Positions 52,054-60,728 are shown, counted from the stretch's first letter. The stretch: 64,000 nucleotides of DNA from Kutzneria chonburiensis (GCF_028622115.1 NZ_CP097263.1:9993501-10057500); one strand, 5' to 3'. A program made the numbers and translations. The notes: a model not told the origin generated them from the sequence alone.

Positions 52054-52668
52054 ATGCACATCGCGATCCTGACCTTCGACGGCTACAACGAGCTCGACTC
52101 GTTCATCGCGCTCGGCATCCTCAACCGCGTCGACCGGCCCGACTGGCGGATCTCCATCGCCAGCCCAACACCGACCGTGCGCTCCATGAACGGCATCCTC
52201 GTCGAGGCCACCGCCACCCTCCAGGACGCCTGCGCCGCCGACGCCGTGATCGTCGGCAGCGGCGCCAAGACCCGTGAGGTCGTCGAGGACCCGGCGATCA
52301 TGTCCGTGCTGCGCGGCCTCGACCCGTCCCGGCAGCTGCTGGCCGCCCAGTGCTCCGGCACCCTCGTGCTGGCCAAGCTCGGGCTGCTCGACGGCGTGCC
52401 GGCCTGCACCGACGTCCGCACCAAGCCATGGGTCGTCGCCGCCGGCGTCGACGTGCTCAACCAGCCGTTCTTCGCCAACGGCACCGTGGCCACCGCCGGC
52501 GGCTGCCTCGCCTCGCACTACCTGGCCACCTGGCTTATCACCCGTCTCGACGGCCCAGCAGCCGCCGAGCGGGCGCTCCGCTATGTCGCGCCGGTCGGCG
52601 AGCAGGACGAGTACATCGAGCGGGCCCTGCGCAACGTCAGCGCTCCGACACCCCTCGTACGAGCATGA
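52054..52668 (+). CDS. DJ-1/PfpI superfamily protein
   Basis: A 204-residue class I glutamine amidotransferase-like protein. It begins HIAILTFDGYNELDSFIALGIL, as isonitrile-hydratase-like and AraC-associated DJ-1 proteins do. The nucleophile elbow is Cys100 in LLAAQCSGTLVLAKLG. The acidic partner is Glu13 or Asp in the first helix, and a short His-containing segment (GGCLASHYLATW) follows. Possible activities are isonitrile hydratase, glyoxalase III or deglycase-like; sequence alone does not decide. It is divergent from the MocR regulator and overlaps the convergent TetR gene by 32 bases at its 3' end. Confidence 0.88.
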   Translation: MHIAILTFDGYNELDSFIALGILNRVDRPDWRISIASPTPTVRSMNGILVEATATLQDACAADAVIVGSGAKTREVVEDPAIMSVLRGLDPSRQLLAAQCSGTLVLAKLGLLDGVPACTDVRTKPWVVAAGVDVLNQPFFANGTVATAGGCLASHYLATWLITRLDGPAAAERALRYVAPVGEQDEYIERALRNVSAPTPLVRA

Positions 52669-53227
52669 TCACGGATTCACGGACCTCGCGCTGACTGCGG
52701 TGCGGCTGGAACACCTGCCAGTCGAGGGCGACGACCAGCAACGTGCCGAACAGGGCGGCCGACGCGGTGCCGACCGGCACGTCGGGCGGTAAAGCGCCGA
52801 CGTCGGCCCGGCGCTGCACGACCTGCTTCACGATGGCGACGATGTCGTCCCGCAGCAGGCTCAACGTGCCGTGCCACTGCCCCGGAGTCCGCCACATCTC
52901 GCTGACCAGCAGCTGGGCGAAGGCGGGGTACTCGGCGAAGAAGCCGAGCGCCCCGTCGACCAGCGACTCCAGGGCCGAGCCGGTGTCGTCGACGTCCTCG
53001 GCGACCCGCAGCCGCGCGGCCAGCAGCTCGACGCCGTGCCGGAGCAGCGCGTCGACCAGACCGTCCTTGCTGCCGAAGTTGTAGTAGACGGTCCCCTTGG
53101 CCACGCCCGCCTCGGCGGCGATCTCGTCGACGGTCACGCCGGCCGCCCCGCGCTCGCCGACCAGGCGCAGCGCGGCGTCGAACAGCTTCTGCTTCGTCGC
53201 CGAGGTACGGGCGGGCCGGGGCTTCAC
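52637..53227 (-). CDS. TetR-family repressor of the YhgE/Pip operon
   Basis: A 196-residue repressor. The N-terminal helix-turn-helix is LFDAALRLVGERGAAGVTVDEIAAEAGVAKGTVYYNFGSKDGLVDALLRHG in pattern, the textbook TetR segment. The helical ligand domain follows. GTG 53227 overlaps the upstream gene stop (GTGA), so it is the last gene of a three-gene operon, probably controlling it through the palindrome at 55821-55842. Inducer unknown, likely a hydrophobic compound or a signal of membrane stress. Confidence 0.92.
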   Translation of the reverse strand: MKPRPARTSATKQKLFDAALRLVGERGAAGVTVDEIAAEAGVAKGTVYYNFGSKDGLVDALLRHGVELLAARLRVAEDVDDTGSALESLVDGALGFFAEYPAFAQLLVSEMWRTPGQWHGTLSLLRDDIVAIVKQVVQRRADVGALPPDVPVGTASAALFGTLLVVALDWQVFQPHRSQREVRESVIMLVRGVSER

Positions 53228-55152
53228 AGCACGAGCTCCGGCTTGAGGCGTGAGGGCGTCCACACCCTCTGCTTGTACGCGGCCAACACCGACAGCGCCA
53301 GCCCCACCACCAGATACCCGCCGATCACGGCAATGTCCGTGCCGAGGCTGGACAGCGCGCCGCCGTAGAGCAGATGGCGCAGCCCGTCGACCACGTAACC
53401 CAGCGGCAGCGCGATGTGCAGCGGCTGGAGCGGCGCGGGAATGGTCTGCCACGGGAACGTGCCGCCGGCGGTGGTCAGCTGCAACACCAGCAGCACCAGG
53501 CCGAGGAACTTGCCCACGGCGCCGAGCAGAGCGTTGAGGCCGTGCAGCATGGCGGTGAACGCGAAGCCGGTCAACACCAGGAAACCCAAGGTGCCCAACG
53601 GATCCGACGGGTGCACGCCGACCAGGGTGGTCACGACGGCGAACAGCAGGACCACCTGGAGGAAGCTGAGCAGCGCGGCCGGCAGCCAGCCGCCCAGCGC
53701 CACGATGCCCGGCCGCTGCTTGGCCGCCAGCGCCCGCCGGGACAGCGGCCGCAGCAGCAGGAACAGCACGAACGCGCCGATCCACGTGGCCAGGCCGAGG
53801 AAGAACGGGGCGAGACCGGCGCCGTAGGTGTCGGCGGTGGCCTGGCCGACCGCCTGCACGGTGACCGGGTCGCCGATGGTGTTGGCCGTGGCCGACGGGT
53901 CGTTCGGGTCGGGGATCTTGCCGGCGCCCGCGTTCAGCCCGTCCCGCAGCTGCGCGCTGCCGTCGGCCAGCTGCTTGGTGCCGGACGCCAGCTGCGACGC
54001 CCCGCTGGACAGCTTGTCGGCGCCGTCGGTCGCGGTCTTCAGGCCGTCACGGAGCTGCGTCGCGCCACTGTCGGCCTGCGCGATGCCGGACGCCAGCTGC
54101 GGCGACGCCGCCGCGAGCTGCGACGCGCCGTCGGCCACCTGCCGTGAGCCGGCGGACAGCTGCTGGAGCTTGCCGTTCACGGTCTGGATCTGACCGTTGG
54201 CGTCGTTCAGCGGCTTGCGGGCGTTGTCCAGCACGGCCAACACCTGGCTGACCTGGTCGGCGCTCAAACCGGCGGCCTGGAGCCGGGCCTGGATGTCCGA
54301 GCGGACGCCGTCCAGGTTGTTGTTGAAGGTCTGCGCGGCCGTGGCGATGGTCGAGCCGCCGGCCGCCACCTGGGCGTTGCCGTCGGCGACCTGCTTGGCC
54401 CCGTCGGCCAGCTGCTGGGTCTTGCTCGGCAGGCTGGCCGTGTTGCTCTTGAGCAGATCCAGGCCGGTGACCAGCTGGTTCGACCCGTCCAGCAGCTTGT
54501 GCTCGCCGGTGGCGAGGTCGGCGCTGCCGGTGGCCAGCTGCTGCGCGCCGTCATTGGCCTTGGCCGCGCCGTCGGCCAGCTTGGACGCGCCGTCGGCCGC
54601 TTGCAGCGTGCTGCTGCGGATCGTCGCGTAGCCGGTGAGCAGCTGGTCCGCCGCGGTCGTGCCGACCTTCTTGGCCACCGCCGCCCGTACCGCGTCGACG
54701 ACCTTGTCGGCGATGGTGCGGGCCAGATAGTTGTTGGAGTCGTTGGTGGTCAGCTGGAGCACGCCCTGGCGCGGCTTGTTCTGCACGGGCGAGGTGAGCG
54801 CCTGCGAGAAGTCGGCCGGCAGCGTCAGCGCGAACGTGTACTTGTTGTCCCGCACGCCATCCGCGGCATCGGTGGCGCTGACCCGGTGCCACTCGAACTT
54901 CGGGTTGGTCAGCAGCTCGTCGGCCACCTCGTTGCCGGCGTTGAGCTGCTTGCCGTTGACCTCCGCGCCCTTGTCGTCCACGACCAGCGCGACCGGCAGC
55001 GACTTGAGGTTGTTGTAAGGGTCCCAGTTCGCGTACAGGTACATCGCGCCGTACAACAGCGGCACGAGAACCAGTGCGACGACAGCGATCTTGGGCAGCT
55101 TGCCCGCCGTGATGCGGCGAAGCTCGGTCGCCGCCAACCGGATGGGGCTCAC
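53224..55152 (-). CDS. YhgE/Pip-family membrane protein
   Basis: A 642-residue membrane protein. An N-terminal transmembrane helix (IAVVALVLVPLLYGAMYLYANW) leads to a roughly 400-residue extracytoplasmic region full of heptad-like repeats (QLADGAKQVADGNAQVAAGG and others), then five or six C-terminal helices (FFLGLATWIGAFVLFLLL onward). This matches YhgE/Pip proteins, ABC-2-like exporters related to phage-infection protein and EsaA. The GTG at 55152 overlaps the ATPase-like gene stop. Function in actinomycetes is unsettled: lipid or drug export, or cell-envelope conduit. Confidence 0.88.
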   Translation of the reverse strand: MSPIRLAATELRRITAGKLPKIAVVALVLVPLLYGAMYLYANWDPYNNLKSLPVALVVDDKGAEVNGKQLNAGNEVADELLTNPKFEWHRVSATDAADGVRDNKYTFALTLPADFSQALTSPVQNKPRQGVLQLTTNDSNNYLARTIADKVVDAVRAAVAKKVGTTAADQLLTGYATIRSSTLQAADGASKLADGAAKANDGAQQLATGSADLATGEHKLLDGSNQLVTGLDLLKSNTASLPSKTQQLADGAKQVADGNAQVAAGGSTIATAAQTFNNNLDGVRSDIQARLQAAGLSADQVSQVLAVLDNARKPLNDANGQIQTVNGKLQQLSAGSRQVADGASQLAAASPQLASGIAQADSGATQLRDGLKTATDGADKLSSGASQLASGTKQLADGSAQLRDGLNAGAGKIPDPNDPSATANTIGDPVTVQAVGQATADTYGAGLAPFFLGLATWIGAFVLFLLLRPLSRRALAAKQRPGIVALGGWLPAALLSFLQVVLLFAVVTTLVGVHPSDPLGTLGFLVLTGFAFTAMLHGLNALLGAVGKFLGLVLLVLQLTTAGGTFPWQTIPAPLQPLHIALPLGYVVDGLRHLLYGGALSSLGTDIAVIGGYLVVGLALSVLAAYKQRVWTPSRLKPELVL

Positions 55153-55811
55153 TGGTGGTCCTCCTGAACCTGCGTAAATGCCAACGTCTCCGGCTGTTCG
55201 CGGTCACCGATGCGGGCCGCGGTCACGTCCAGCAGCCGCGCCGAGGTCTCGCTGCACAGCACCACCACGGCCAGGCCCTGCTCGGCCGCCTTGGCGGCGG
55301 TGTTCCACCAGGTGTGTGGACCGGCGCCGTGCCGATCGGGCAGCACGAGCACCAGCGCCTCGATGCCCGGGCGCTGCGCGGCGACCTCGACCAGCAGCCG
55401 GGTGCGGACCTCCGCCGGCACCGACTCGAAGCGGGCGCTCGCGTGCTCACGGGCGTCGTGCGCGAGCAGCCAGTCCGACACGGCCTTGCGGTTGGCCGGC
55501 TGCTTCGCGAAGGCCAGCTCCTCGGCCATGACCGTGCCCAGCGTCAGGGCCTCCTCGGGGGAGGACACGTCCGGCGCGTCCACGATGGCCACGCGCTGGC
55601 GCAGGCCGGCGTCGTCGACCTTGCCGTCCAGCTCGACGGTGCCGACGCTCGGCTTCATCCGGCCGCCCACCGCGAGCGCGAAGGCCGTGTGGCCGGTGCC
55701 GGGTTCCCCGGCGACGAGGGCGAGTTCGCCCGTCCGCACGCGCAGCGAGGTCGGCTGGAGCAGGGGGCCGTGGGCCCCGTCGATGCCGACGCTCTGGACG
55801 TGGATCTCCAC
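55149..55811 (-). CDS. Degenerate ABC-type ATPase partner of YhgE/Pip
   Basis: A 220-residue protein with the overall layout of an ABC ATPase (SVGIDGAHGPLLQPTSLRVRTGELALVAG, then GTVELDGKVDD). Its catalytic motifs are altered. Walker A reads GEPGTGHTAFA, with the essential lysine replaced by His41. The ABC signature is unrecognisable (SARFESVPAEVRTRLLVEVA). The Walker B position reads ALVLVLPDRHG without the usual DE. It is probably catalytically dead or strongly modified and may act as a structural partner. The GTG start has GGAGG 4 bases upstream. It heads the operon and lies beneath a perfect palindromic operator. Confidence 0.75.
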   Translation of the reverse strand: MEIHVQSVGIDGAHGPLLQPTSLRVRTGELALVAGEPGTGHTAFALAVGGRMKPSVGTVELDGKVDDAGLRQRVAIVDAPDVSSPEEALTLGTVMAEELAFAKQPANRKAVSDWLLAHDAREHASARFESVPAEVRTRLLVEVAAQRPGIEALVLVLPDRHGAGPHTWWNTAAKAAEQGLAVVVLCSETSARLLDVTAARIGDREQPETLAFTQVQEDHQ

Positions 55812-55820
55812 CGAGCCTCC

Positions 55821-55842
55821 TTGAACTGACTGGTCAGTTCAA
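55821..55842. promoter_or_regulatory. Perfect palindromic TetR-type operator
   Basis: Two perfect 10-base arms, TTGAACTGAC and GTCAGTTCAA, are separated by TG, ten bases upstream of the ATPase-like gene start and next to its ribosome site. Size, symmetry and the TetR gene at the end of this operon suggest autorepression that blocks transcription or initiation. Confidence 0.75.
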
Positions 55843-55904
55843 ATAGTGCGGCAACCCGGTGCGCGAGGCAAGCCAGGGCGACGTGATCTCGACCCTATGA
55901 GCGA

Positions 55905-56828
55905 TCAGCGCATCCCGCCCGCCGGGCGCACCTCCCACTGGGTCCACAGCGGCCGGTAGCCCTGCCGCGGCCAGAACACCGACGACAGCGGGTTCGGCGG
56001 GTTGTAGTGCAGGAAGTAGCCGGACGTCCGATGGCCGGCGAAGTGATTGTGCACGACCGCCATCAGCTGCTGGCCGATTCCGGCGCCCCTTGCCCCCGGG
56101 AGCACCGAAAGACAGTTCACATAGCCCCACAGGCCGATCGGCAGCTGGCGGCGGGTCCGCGCGGTCGGCGTGTTGGCCACGATCGCCGTCTCGGCCAGGC
56201 CGATGACCATGCCGTCCCGCTCGGCCACCCACACGTCGTCGGTCATCCCGAGCCGGCCGGCCAGCGAGGCCCGGCGGGTCCGCTCGGCCTCGGCCCGGAG
56301 CAGCGCCGCGCCGACGTTGGCCGAGTAGCGGACCTCGGCCATGGCCAGTTCCACGACGGCGTCCTCGTCGGAGGCCAGCGCCGGCCTGATGTTCACGGTC
56401 AGCGACGGCGCCCGGACCGTGGTCGGCTTGCGCACCGCCGTGACCGTGAGCGGCTGGAGGCCGTGATCGAGGAACACCCGGGCGCACTCCACGTCCCGGC
56501 TCGGCCAGATCACCGTGGCCGCCGTGTCCGGCCCGCGGTCGTTGACCCGGTCCAGCCAGTGCCGGAAGGCCCGCAGCACGGCGTCCATGCCGGCCGCGCC
56601 GGTGTGCCCGACCACCGGCTGGAGCTCGTAGGTGTCGGCCGCCGACCACAGCCAGGACGGCATGCCCGGCTCCGTCCGCTGGTGCGTGACGACCGCCGCC
56701 ACCCGCGTGCCGTCCGGCAGCGCGGCGTTGACCGCCTCGCCCGGCTCCGGCGACGGCGCGGGCGGCAGCAGCCGGTCCAGCCGGGCGAACCGCTCCTCCT
56801 GCGCGGTCAGCAGGGCGTCGATCGTCAC
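55905..56828 (-). CDS. GNAT-family N-acetyltransferase
   Basis: A 307-residue protein with two GNAT-like halves. The C-terminal half (about 150-300) carries the acetyl-CoA motif LSVLPGARGAGIGQQLMAVVHNHF and ends with the FLHYNPPNPLSSVFWPRQGYRPLW strand-helix. The N-terminal half is more diverged (ALPDGTRVAAVVTHQRTEPGM; RDVECARVFLDHGLQPL). GTG 56828 overlaps the stop of the methyltransferase gene (GTGA), so the two are coexpressed. Acceptor unknown. It lies between the TetR-controlled operon and the rpsA region. Confidence 0.87.
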   Translation of the reverse strand: MTIDALLTAQEERFARLDRLLPPAPSPEPGEAVNAALPDGTRVAAVVTHQRTEPGMPSWLWSAADTYELQPVVGHTGAAGMDAVLRAFRHWLDRVNDRGPDTAATVIWPSRDVECARVFLDHGLQPLTVTAVRKPTTVRAPSLTVNIRPALASDEDAVVELAMAEVRYSANVGAALLRAEAERTRRASLAGRLGMTDDVWVAERDGMVIGLAETAIVANTPTARTRRQLPIGLWGYVNCLSVLPGARGAGIGQQLMAVVHNHFAGHRTSGYFLHYNPPNPLSSVFWPRQGYRPLWTQWEVRPAGGMR

Positions 56829-57661
56829 GGGCGTCGGCAGCGGAAGATCGCCGTGCCCGGGAACAGCCGTCCGCGCAGTGGGCTCCACTGGCCCCACTCC
56901 GGGTGGTCGGCGCCCGGCCACTCCGGCTCGACCAGGTCCTCCAGCAGCAGGCCGGCCGCCGCGATCTGCCGCACGTAGTCGCCGAGGGTGCGGTGATGCT
57001 CCACGTACGTGGCCGCGCCGGCCGCGTCCACCTCCAGATACGGCGTGCGGTCGAAGTAGGACTGCACGACGGTCAGGCCCATCGGGCCCGGGTCGTCGGG
57101 GAAGATCCAGCGCATCGGGTGCGTCACCGAGAACACCCACGGGCCGCCCGGCCGCAGCACGCGGGCCACTTCTTTGAACACGGCGCCGGCGTCGGCCACG
57201 AAGGGCACGCCGCCGAACGCCGAGCAGGCCGCGTCGAAGCTCTCGTCGGCGAAGGGCAGCTGGTCGGCGCTGGCCCGGACCAGCGCCGGGTGCAGGCCCG
57301 TGGCCTCGTTGCCGGCCACCGCGTGGCGCAGCATGCCCGCCGAGATGTCGAAGCTGACCGCGCGAGCGCCCTGGGCCGCCAGCCACCGGCCGCAGGAGGC
57401 CGCCCCGCAGCCCACCTCCAGCACGTTTTGTCCGGTCACGTCGCCGAGGTAGCCGGCGTCGGCCTCGCGGATGCCCTCCGGGCACCACATGAAGTCGGCG
57501 TCGCCGAGGAAGGTCCCGTGCTCGGCCTGGTAGTCGTCGGCATCAGCGTCCCACCAGGCAATACTCGCCGTCCGGGACTCCGCGCCGCCGACCTCGCGCT
57601 TGGCCGCGCCCGCCGTGCCGAGCTGATCCTCGGCGCCGGCGTAGCGTTCCTGCGTGCTCAC
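56825..57661 (-). CDS. Class I SAM-dependent methyltransferase
   Basis: A 278-residue Rossmann methyltransferase. Motif I is NVLEVGCGAASCGRWLAAQGARAVSFDISAGML, motif II is ADQLPFADESFDAACSAFGGVPFVAD and motif III is RVLRPGGPWVFSVTHP. GTG 57661 has AGGAG very close upstream. It is divergent from rpsA, a gene order I remember from Streptomyces. Substrate not predictable; ribosomal or small-molecule methylation are possible. Confidence 0.88.
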   Translation of the reverse strand: MSTQERYAGAEDQLGTAGAAKREVGGAESRTASIAWWDADADDYQAEHGTFLGDADFMWCPEGIREADAGYLGDVTGQNVLEVGCGAASCGRWLAAQGARAVSFDISAGMLRHAVAGNEATGLHPALVRASADQLPFADESFDAACSAFGGVPFVADAGAVFKEVARVLRPGGPWVFSVTHPMRWIFPDDPGPMGLTVVQSYFDRTPYLEVDAAGAATYVEHHRTLGDYVRQIAAAGLLLEDLVEPEWPGADHPEWGQWSPLRGRLFPGTAIFRCRRP

Positions 57662-57862
57662 ACTGCTCCTTCTGGGGACCGGGTTTGCCCGGCCGTCACG
57701 GGCGCGCGTACGATATGGGCCGCGTAGTAGGTTCCGCGCTGCCCAGAACTTTGGACTCAGAGCTTCTTGACCACGGCCTGGAGTTTCGGTGGCGCACGCA
57801 GCGACTGCAGCACGACAACTTCAGGCCCACTAAACCCAATCCGTACCGGAGCAACCCACCTA

Positions 57863-59332
57863 ATGTCCACCGACACCACCATTGTCCCGGCTTCGACCAC
57901 CCCGAAGCAGCAGATCGCGGTCAACGATATCGGCACCGAGGAGGACTTCCTCGCCGCTATCGACAAGACGATCAAGTACTTCAACGACGGCGACATCGTC
58001 GAGGGCACGATCGTCAAGGTCGACCGGGACGAGGTCCTGCTCGACATCGGCTACAAGACCGAGGGCGTCATCCCCTCGCGCGAGCTGTCGATCAAGCACG
58101 ACGTCGACCCCAACGAGGTCGTCAAGGTCGGCGACGAGGTCGAGGCCCTGGTCCTCCAGAAGGAGGACAAGGAAGGGCGACTGATCCTCTCCAAGAAGCG
58201 CGCCCAGTACGAGCGCGCCTGGGGCACCATCGAGGCCCTCAAGGAGAAGGACGAGCCGGTCAAGGGCACCGTCATCGAGGTGGTCAAGGGTGGCTTGATC
58301 CTGGACATCGGCCTCCGCGGCTTCCTGCCCGCGTCGCTGGTCGAGATGCGCCGGGTCCGCGACCTGCTGCCGTACGTCGGGCGCGAGCTCGAGGCCAAGA
58401 TCATCGAGCTGGACAAGAACCGCAACAACGTGGTCCTGTCCCGCCGTGCCTGGCTGGAGCAGACCCAGTCCGAGGTCCGCAGCGAGTTCCTCAACCAGCT
58501 GCAGAAGGGCCAGGTCCGCAAGGGCGTCGTGTCCTCGATCGTCAACTTCGGCGCCTTCGTCGACCTTGGCGGCGTTGACGGCCTGGTGCACGTGTCCGAG
58601 CTGTCCTGGAAGCACATCGACCACCCGTCCGAGGTCGTCGAGGTCGGCCAGGAGGTCACCGTCGAGGTGCTGGACGTCGACATGGAGCGCGAGCGCGTCT
58701 CCCTGTCGCTGAAGGCCACCCAGGAAGACCCGTGGCGCCAGTTCGCCCGGACCCACGCCATCGGCCAGATCGTGCCCGGCAAGGTCACCAAGCTGGTTCC
58801 GTTCGGCGCGTTCGTGCGGGTCGACGAGGGCATCGAGGGCCTGGTCCACATCTCCGAGCTGGCCGAGCGCCACGTGGAGATCCCGGAGCAGGTCGTCCAG
58901 GTCAACGACGACGTCATGGTCAAGGTCATCGACATCGACCTGGACCGTCGCCGGATCTCGCTGTCGCTGAAGCAGGCGAACGAGGGCTTCACCACGGAGA
59001 CCGAGTTCGACCCGACCCAGTACGGCATGGCCGCCGAGTACGACTCCGAGGGGAACTACATCTACCCCGAGGGCTTCGACCCGGAGACCCAGGACTGGCA
59101 GGAAGGCTTCGACAAGCAGCGCGAGGAGTGGGAGCGGCAGTACGCCGAGGCCCACACCCGCTACGAGGCCCACATGAAGCAGATCGCCAAGGCCGCCGAG
59201 GCCGACGCCGAGGCGCAGGGGGAGACCAACTACTCCTCCGGCTCCACCGAGGCGCCGGCTCAGGGTGGCGGCTCCCTCGCCAGCGACGAGCAGCTCGCCG
59301 CCCTCCGCGAGAAGCTGTCCGGCGGTCAGTGA
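57863..59332 (+). CDS. rpsA: 30S ribosomal protein S1
   Basis: A 489-residue S1 with four S1/OB-fold domains: DGDIVEGTIVKVDRDEVLLDIGYKTEGVIPSREL, VKGTVIEVVKGGLILDIGLRGFLPASL, VRKGVVSSIVNFGAFVDLGGVDGLVHVSELSW and VPGKVTKLVPFGAFVRVDEGIEGLVHISEL in pattern. The acidic Glu/Gln-rich C-terminal tail is typical of actinobacterial S1, which lacks domains 5-6. ATG 57863 gives MSTDTTIVPAST; the in-frame extension to 57767 is not conserved in character. About 200 bases of leader precede it. I see no clear riboswitch-like fold in that leader. A good terminator follows. Confidence 0.97.
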   Translation: MSTDTTIVPASTTPKQQIAVNDIGTEEDFLAAIDKTIKYFNDGDIVEGTIVKVDRDEVLLDIGYKTEGVIPSRELSIKHDVDPNEVVKVGDEVEALVLQKEDKEGRLILSKKRAQYERAWGTIEALKEKDEPVKGTVIEVVKGGLILDIGLRGFLPASLVEMRRVRDLLPYVGRELEAKIIELDKNRNNVVLSRRAWLEQTQSEVRSEFLNQLQKGQVRKGVVSSIVNFGAFVDLGGVDGLVHVSELSWKHIDHPSEVVEVGQEVTVEVLDVDMERERVSLSLKATQEDPWRQFARTHAIGQIVPGKVTKLVPFGAFVRVDEGIEGLVHISELAERHVEIPEQVVQVNDDVMVKVIDIDLDRRRISLSLKQANEGFTTETEFDPTQYGMAAEYDSEGNYIYPEGFDPETQDWQEGFDKQREEWERQYAEAHTRYEAHMKQIAKAAEADAEAQGETNYSSGSTEAPAQGGGSLASDEQLAALREKLSGGQ

Positions 59333-59358
59333 GTACCAGCCGCTGAGTAGCTAGACGA

Positions 59359-59392
59359 GAAGAAGCCCCGCTCCCCGAGCGGGGGCTTCTTC
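59359..59392 (+). terminator. Rho-independent terminator of rpsA
   Basis: Arms GAAGAAGCCCCGCTC (59359-59373) and GAGCGGGGGCTTCTTC (59377-59392) pair with one bulged G around a CCC loop, 27 bases past the rpsA stop. A larger palindrome begins immediately afterwards. Confidence 0.88.
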
Positions 59393-59449
59393 ATGCAGGG
59401 AAGGACGCCTTACCTGCGTCCAATGCAGGTAAGGCGTCCTTCCCTGCAT
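59393..59449. repeat. Perfect 25-bp-arm palindrome between rpsA and coaE
   Basis: Arms 59393-59417 and 59425-59449 are exactly complementary around a 7-base loop, GTCCAAT. The core GGGAAGGACGCCTTACC resembles dispersed intergenic palindromes that I recall from Pseudonocardiaceae genomes. It directly follows the rpsA terminator and ends 25 bases before the coaE start. Confidence 0.9.
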
Positions 59450-59473
59450 CAGGGGTGATGGTTGGATGGACCC

Positions 59474-60664
59474 ATGCTGCAGATCGGGTTGACCGGAGGC
59501 ATCGGCGCGGGCAAGTCCACGGTGGCCCGGCGGCTGGCCGAGCTGGGGGCGACGGTCGTGGACTCGGACAAGATCGCCCGCGAGGTGGTGGAGCCGGGAA
59601 CCGACGGCCTGGCGGAGATCGTGGCGGCGTTCGGGGGAGAGGTGCTGGCCGAGGACGGCAGCCTGAACCGGCCGGCGCTGGCGGCGAAGGTGTTCGGCCA
59701 CGACGAGAACCGGGCCCGGCTCAACTCGATCGTGCACCCCAGGGTCCGCGACCGCGCGGTGGAGCTGACGAGCAAAGCCCCAGCTGACGGCATCGTGGTG
59801 CAGGACATCCCGCTGCTCGTGGAGAACGGCATGGCGCCGGCCTTTCACCTGGTCGTGGTGGTGGACGCGGACGTGGAGCTGCGGGTGCGCCGACTGACCA
59901 CCAGCAGGGGCATGGACGAAAAGGACGTGCGGGCACGAATCGCGGCGCAGGCGTCGGCGGAGCAGCGGCGCGAGGCGGCGGACGTGTGGCTGGACAACAG
60001 CGGCACCGAGGACGAGACGCGGGCGGCGGTGGACGAGCTGTGGCATGAGCGGCTGCTGCCGTTCGAACGAAACGTCCGCGAGGGCACGTACCCGGAACGC
60101 GGCGGCCCGAAGATCGTGGAGTACGACGAGGAGTGGCCGCGAGACGCCCGTCAGCTGATCGCCCGGCTGAAGCTGGCGGCGGGGGACAAGGCGCTGCGGC
60201 TCGACCACATCGGCTCGACCTCGGTGCCGGGCCTGGCGGCCAAGGACGTGATCGACCTCCAGCTGACGGTTGCCGGCCTGGACGACGCCGACGCGCTGGC
60301 GGAAACCCTTGGCCGGGCCGGGTTTCCGGTGCTGCCGGCGTTCACCCGGGACACTCCCAAGGCGACGGACCCCGACCCGGAGCACTGGCGCAAGCGCACC
60401 CACTCCAGCGCCGATCCCGGCCGCTGGGCCAATCTGCACCTGCGTGCGGTCGGCTCCCCGGGCTGGCGCTACGCCCTGCTGTTCCCGGCCTGGCTGCGGG
60501 CCGACGACGCGGCCCGGGCCGACTACGAAGCGATGAAACGTGAGATGGCCACACGTTTTGCCGACATCCCGTCCTACGGCGACGGCAAGGAACCCTGGTT
60601 CGCCCAGGCCGACGCCCGCGCCGAGGCGTGGGCCGCTGCCACCGGCTGGACCCCACCCCTCTAA
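59474..60664 (+). CDS. coaE: Dephospho-CoA kinase fused to GrpB/UPF0157 domain
   Basis: A 396-residue fusion. Residues 1-200 are dephospho-CoA kinase, the last step of CoA synthesis: P-loop LTGGIGAGKST, DSDKIAREVVEPG, and the lid IPLLVENGM. Residues about 210-396 are a GrpB (UPF0157) nucleotidyltransferase-like domain (IVEYDEEWPRDARQLIARL, LRLDHIGSTSVPGLAAKDVIDLQL). The same fusion is known in mycobacterial CoaE, where the extra domain helps folding or regulation. ATG 59474 has GGATGGA upstream; the TTG at 59462 is unlikely. It lies between two palindromic repeats. Confidence 0.95.
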   Translation: MLQIGLTGGIGAGKSTVARRLAELGATVVDSDKIAREVVEPGTDGLAEIVAAFGGEVLAEDGSLNRPALAAKVFGHDENRARLNSIVHPRVRDRAVELTSKAPADGIVVQDIPLLVENGMAPAFHLVVVVDADVELRVRRLTTSRGMDEKDVRARIAAQASAEQRREAADVWLDNSGTEDETRAAVDELWHERLLPFERNVREGTYPERGGPKIVEYDEEWPRDARQLIARLKLAAGDKALRLDHIGSTSVPGLAAKDVIDLQLTVAGLDDADALAETLGRAGFPVLPAFTRDTPKATDPDPEHWRKRTHSSADPGRWANLHLRAVGSPGWRYALLFPAWLRADDAARADYEAMKREMATRFADIPSYGDGKEPWFAQADARAEAWAAATGWTPPL

Positions 60665-60681
60665 CCCGCCCTTCTTTCGCT

Positions 60682-60728
60682 ACCTGAGTGGCTCACTTGG
60701 CTTCTGGGGCCAAGTGAGCCACTCAGGT
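60682..60728. repeat. Perfect 20-bp-arm palindrome downstream of coaE
   Basis: Arms 60682-60701 and 60709-60728 are exactly complementary around the 7-base loop TTCTGGG. The core TGAGTGGCTCACTTGG differs from that at 59393 but shares the same geometry (long perfect arms, 7-base loop). It lies 17 bases after the coaE stop, in the convergent space before the DUF402 gene end at 60838, and may terminate coaE. Confidence 0.9.

Noticed and set aside
50950..52518. Long minus-strand open frame of 522 residues overlapping MocR and DJ-1 genes
   Set aside because: Alternative-frame shadow with Arg/Gly-rich composition; the MocR and DJ-1 frames have full catalytic motifs.
57662..57862. Riboswitch or S1 autoregulatory element in the rpsA leader
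   Set aside because: I found no conserved stem-loop pattern or pseudoknot I could support by eye.
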